DNA of 64,000 nt from Eunapius fragilis (lineage: Eukaryota > Porifera > Demospongiae > Spongillida > Spongillidae), in NCBI GenBank assembly GCA_963681505.1, contig OY811977.1, positions 7,029,326 through 7,093,325 of the forward strand. Reading direction: 5' to 3'. The position numbers and the translations under genes are program-made. Below, in pieces: positions 63,761 to 64,000 of the stretch. A model generated the notes under the pieces. It was not told the origin of the DNA, made no database searches, and saw only the letters and a list, made by a program, of their open reading frames with translations. The stretch's first letter is position 1. Every line of letters begins with the position of its first letter.

Positions 63761-64000
63761 CAGACATAATTCACATTATTAATTCCTGATGACTATGTGC
63801 TTCCGAATGTCTCACTACTTGCATGTTTGCTCGGTTCATTACATCTGAATGTTGGGGGTAATGGAGACGTTGCGGTTAGGCTATTAAAGGCAAAGAGTTA
63901 GGCCTATAAGCGCCATATTTGTTTATCGCGTTCCTATTGAGGCCAAATCGATTCACCCGATCAGGATGCAATTACGTACTTCAAAGGGAATCTCTAGTTC

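Overview
This is eukaryotic, animal-type DNA with no sign of bacterial gene organisation. It is AT-leaning, densely packed with repeats and microsatellites, and carries relics of hAT, integrase-type and non-LTR transposons of kinds common in marine invertebrates such as sponges and cnidarians. A sponge or other early-branching marine animal is my best guess, but no marker gene in the window settles the species.

The only convincing host genes form one family of short, single-exon, secreted proteins of 172-180 residues. There are eight intact copies: 4413-4949 (+), 8530-9066 (-), 21470-21988 (+), 34546-35076 (+), 38701-39231 (+), 51232-51762 (+), 53256-53792 (-) and 55793-56335 (+). Five further pieces are broken: 40905-41096, 46655-46895, 52095-52235, 62675-62728 and 63240-63760. 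Each intact protein has a signal peptide ending near Arg-Ser-Ala-Pro, then about 150 residues whose strand pattern looks like a fibroblast-growth-factor-type beta-trefoil, with 4-9 N-glycosylation sequons. The assignment to an FGF-like fold is inference from motif order. Three subgroups differ in signal peptide and C-terminal tail: type A (4.4 kb, 8.5 kb and most relics), type B (21, 34, 38, 51 kb and the stub at 41 kb) and type C (53 and 55 kb). They share a core promoter with a TATA box and, in type B, a conserved CCTCTTAC block and an upstream TTTGCGATCTC motif.

The array has grown by segmental duplication. Genes 1 and 2 lie in a large inverted duplication (about 2.8-5.0 kb against 8.5-12.4 kb). 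Genes 4 and 5 lie in a direct tandem duplication (about 32.9-35.7 kb and 36.5-39.7 kb). The stretch 28.4-33.6 kb is a nest of direct and inverted copies of one segment, interrupted by a 1,151-bp hAT element with an identifiable empty site elsewhere in the window, and by a 1,058-bp insertion with terminal inverted repeats.

The remainder is mobile or repetitive. At 43.1-46.6 kb lies a decayed transposon that encoded an integrase, a cysteine-rich CXC-type repeat, a Ulp1-type protease and a PHD finger. From 54.5 to 63.1 kb, and at scattered sites before that, lie about sixteen fragments of the same C-terminal domain of a non-LTR retrotransposon, most of them bounded by (TAA)n tracts. Fold-back MITE families, a tRNA-like SINE head, minisatellites and eight long G or C homopolymers fill much of the rest.
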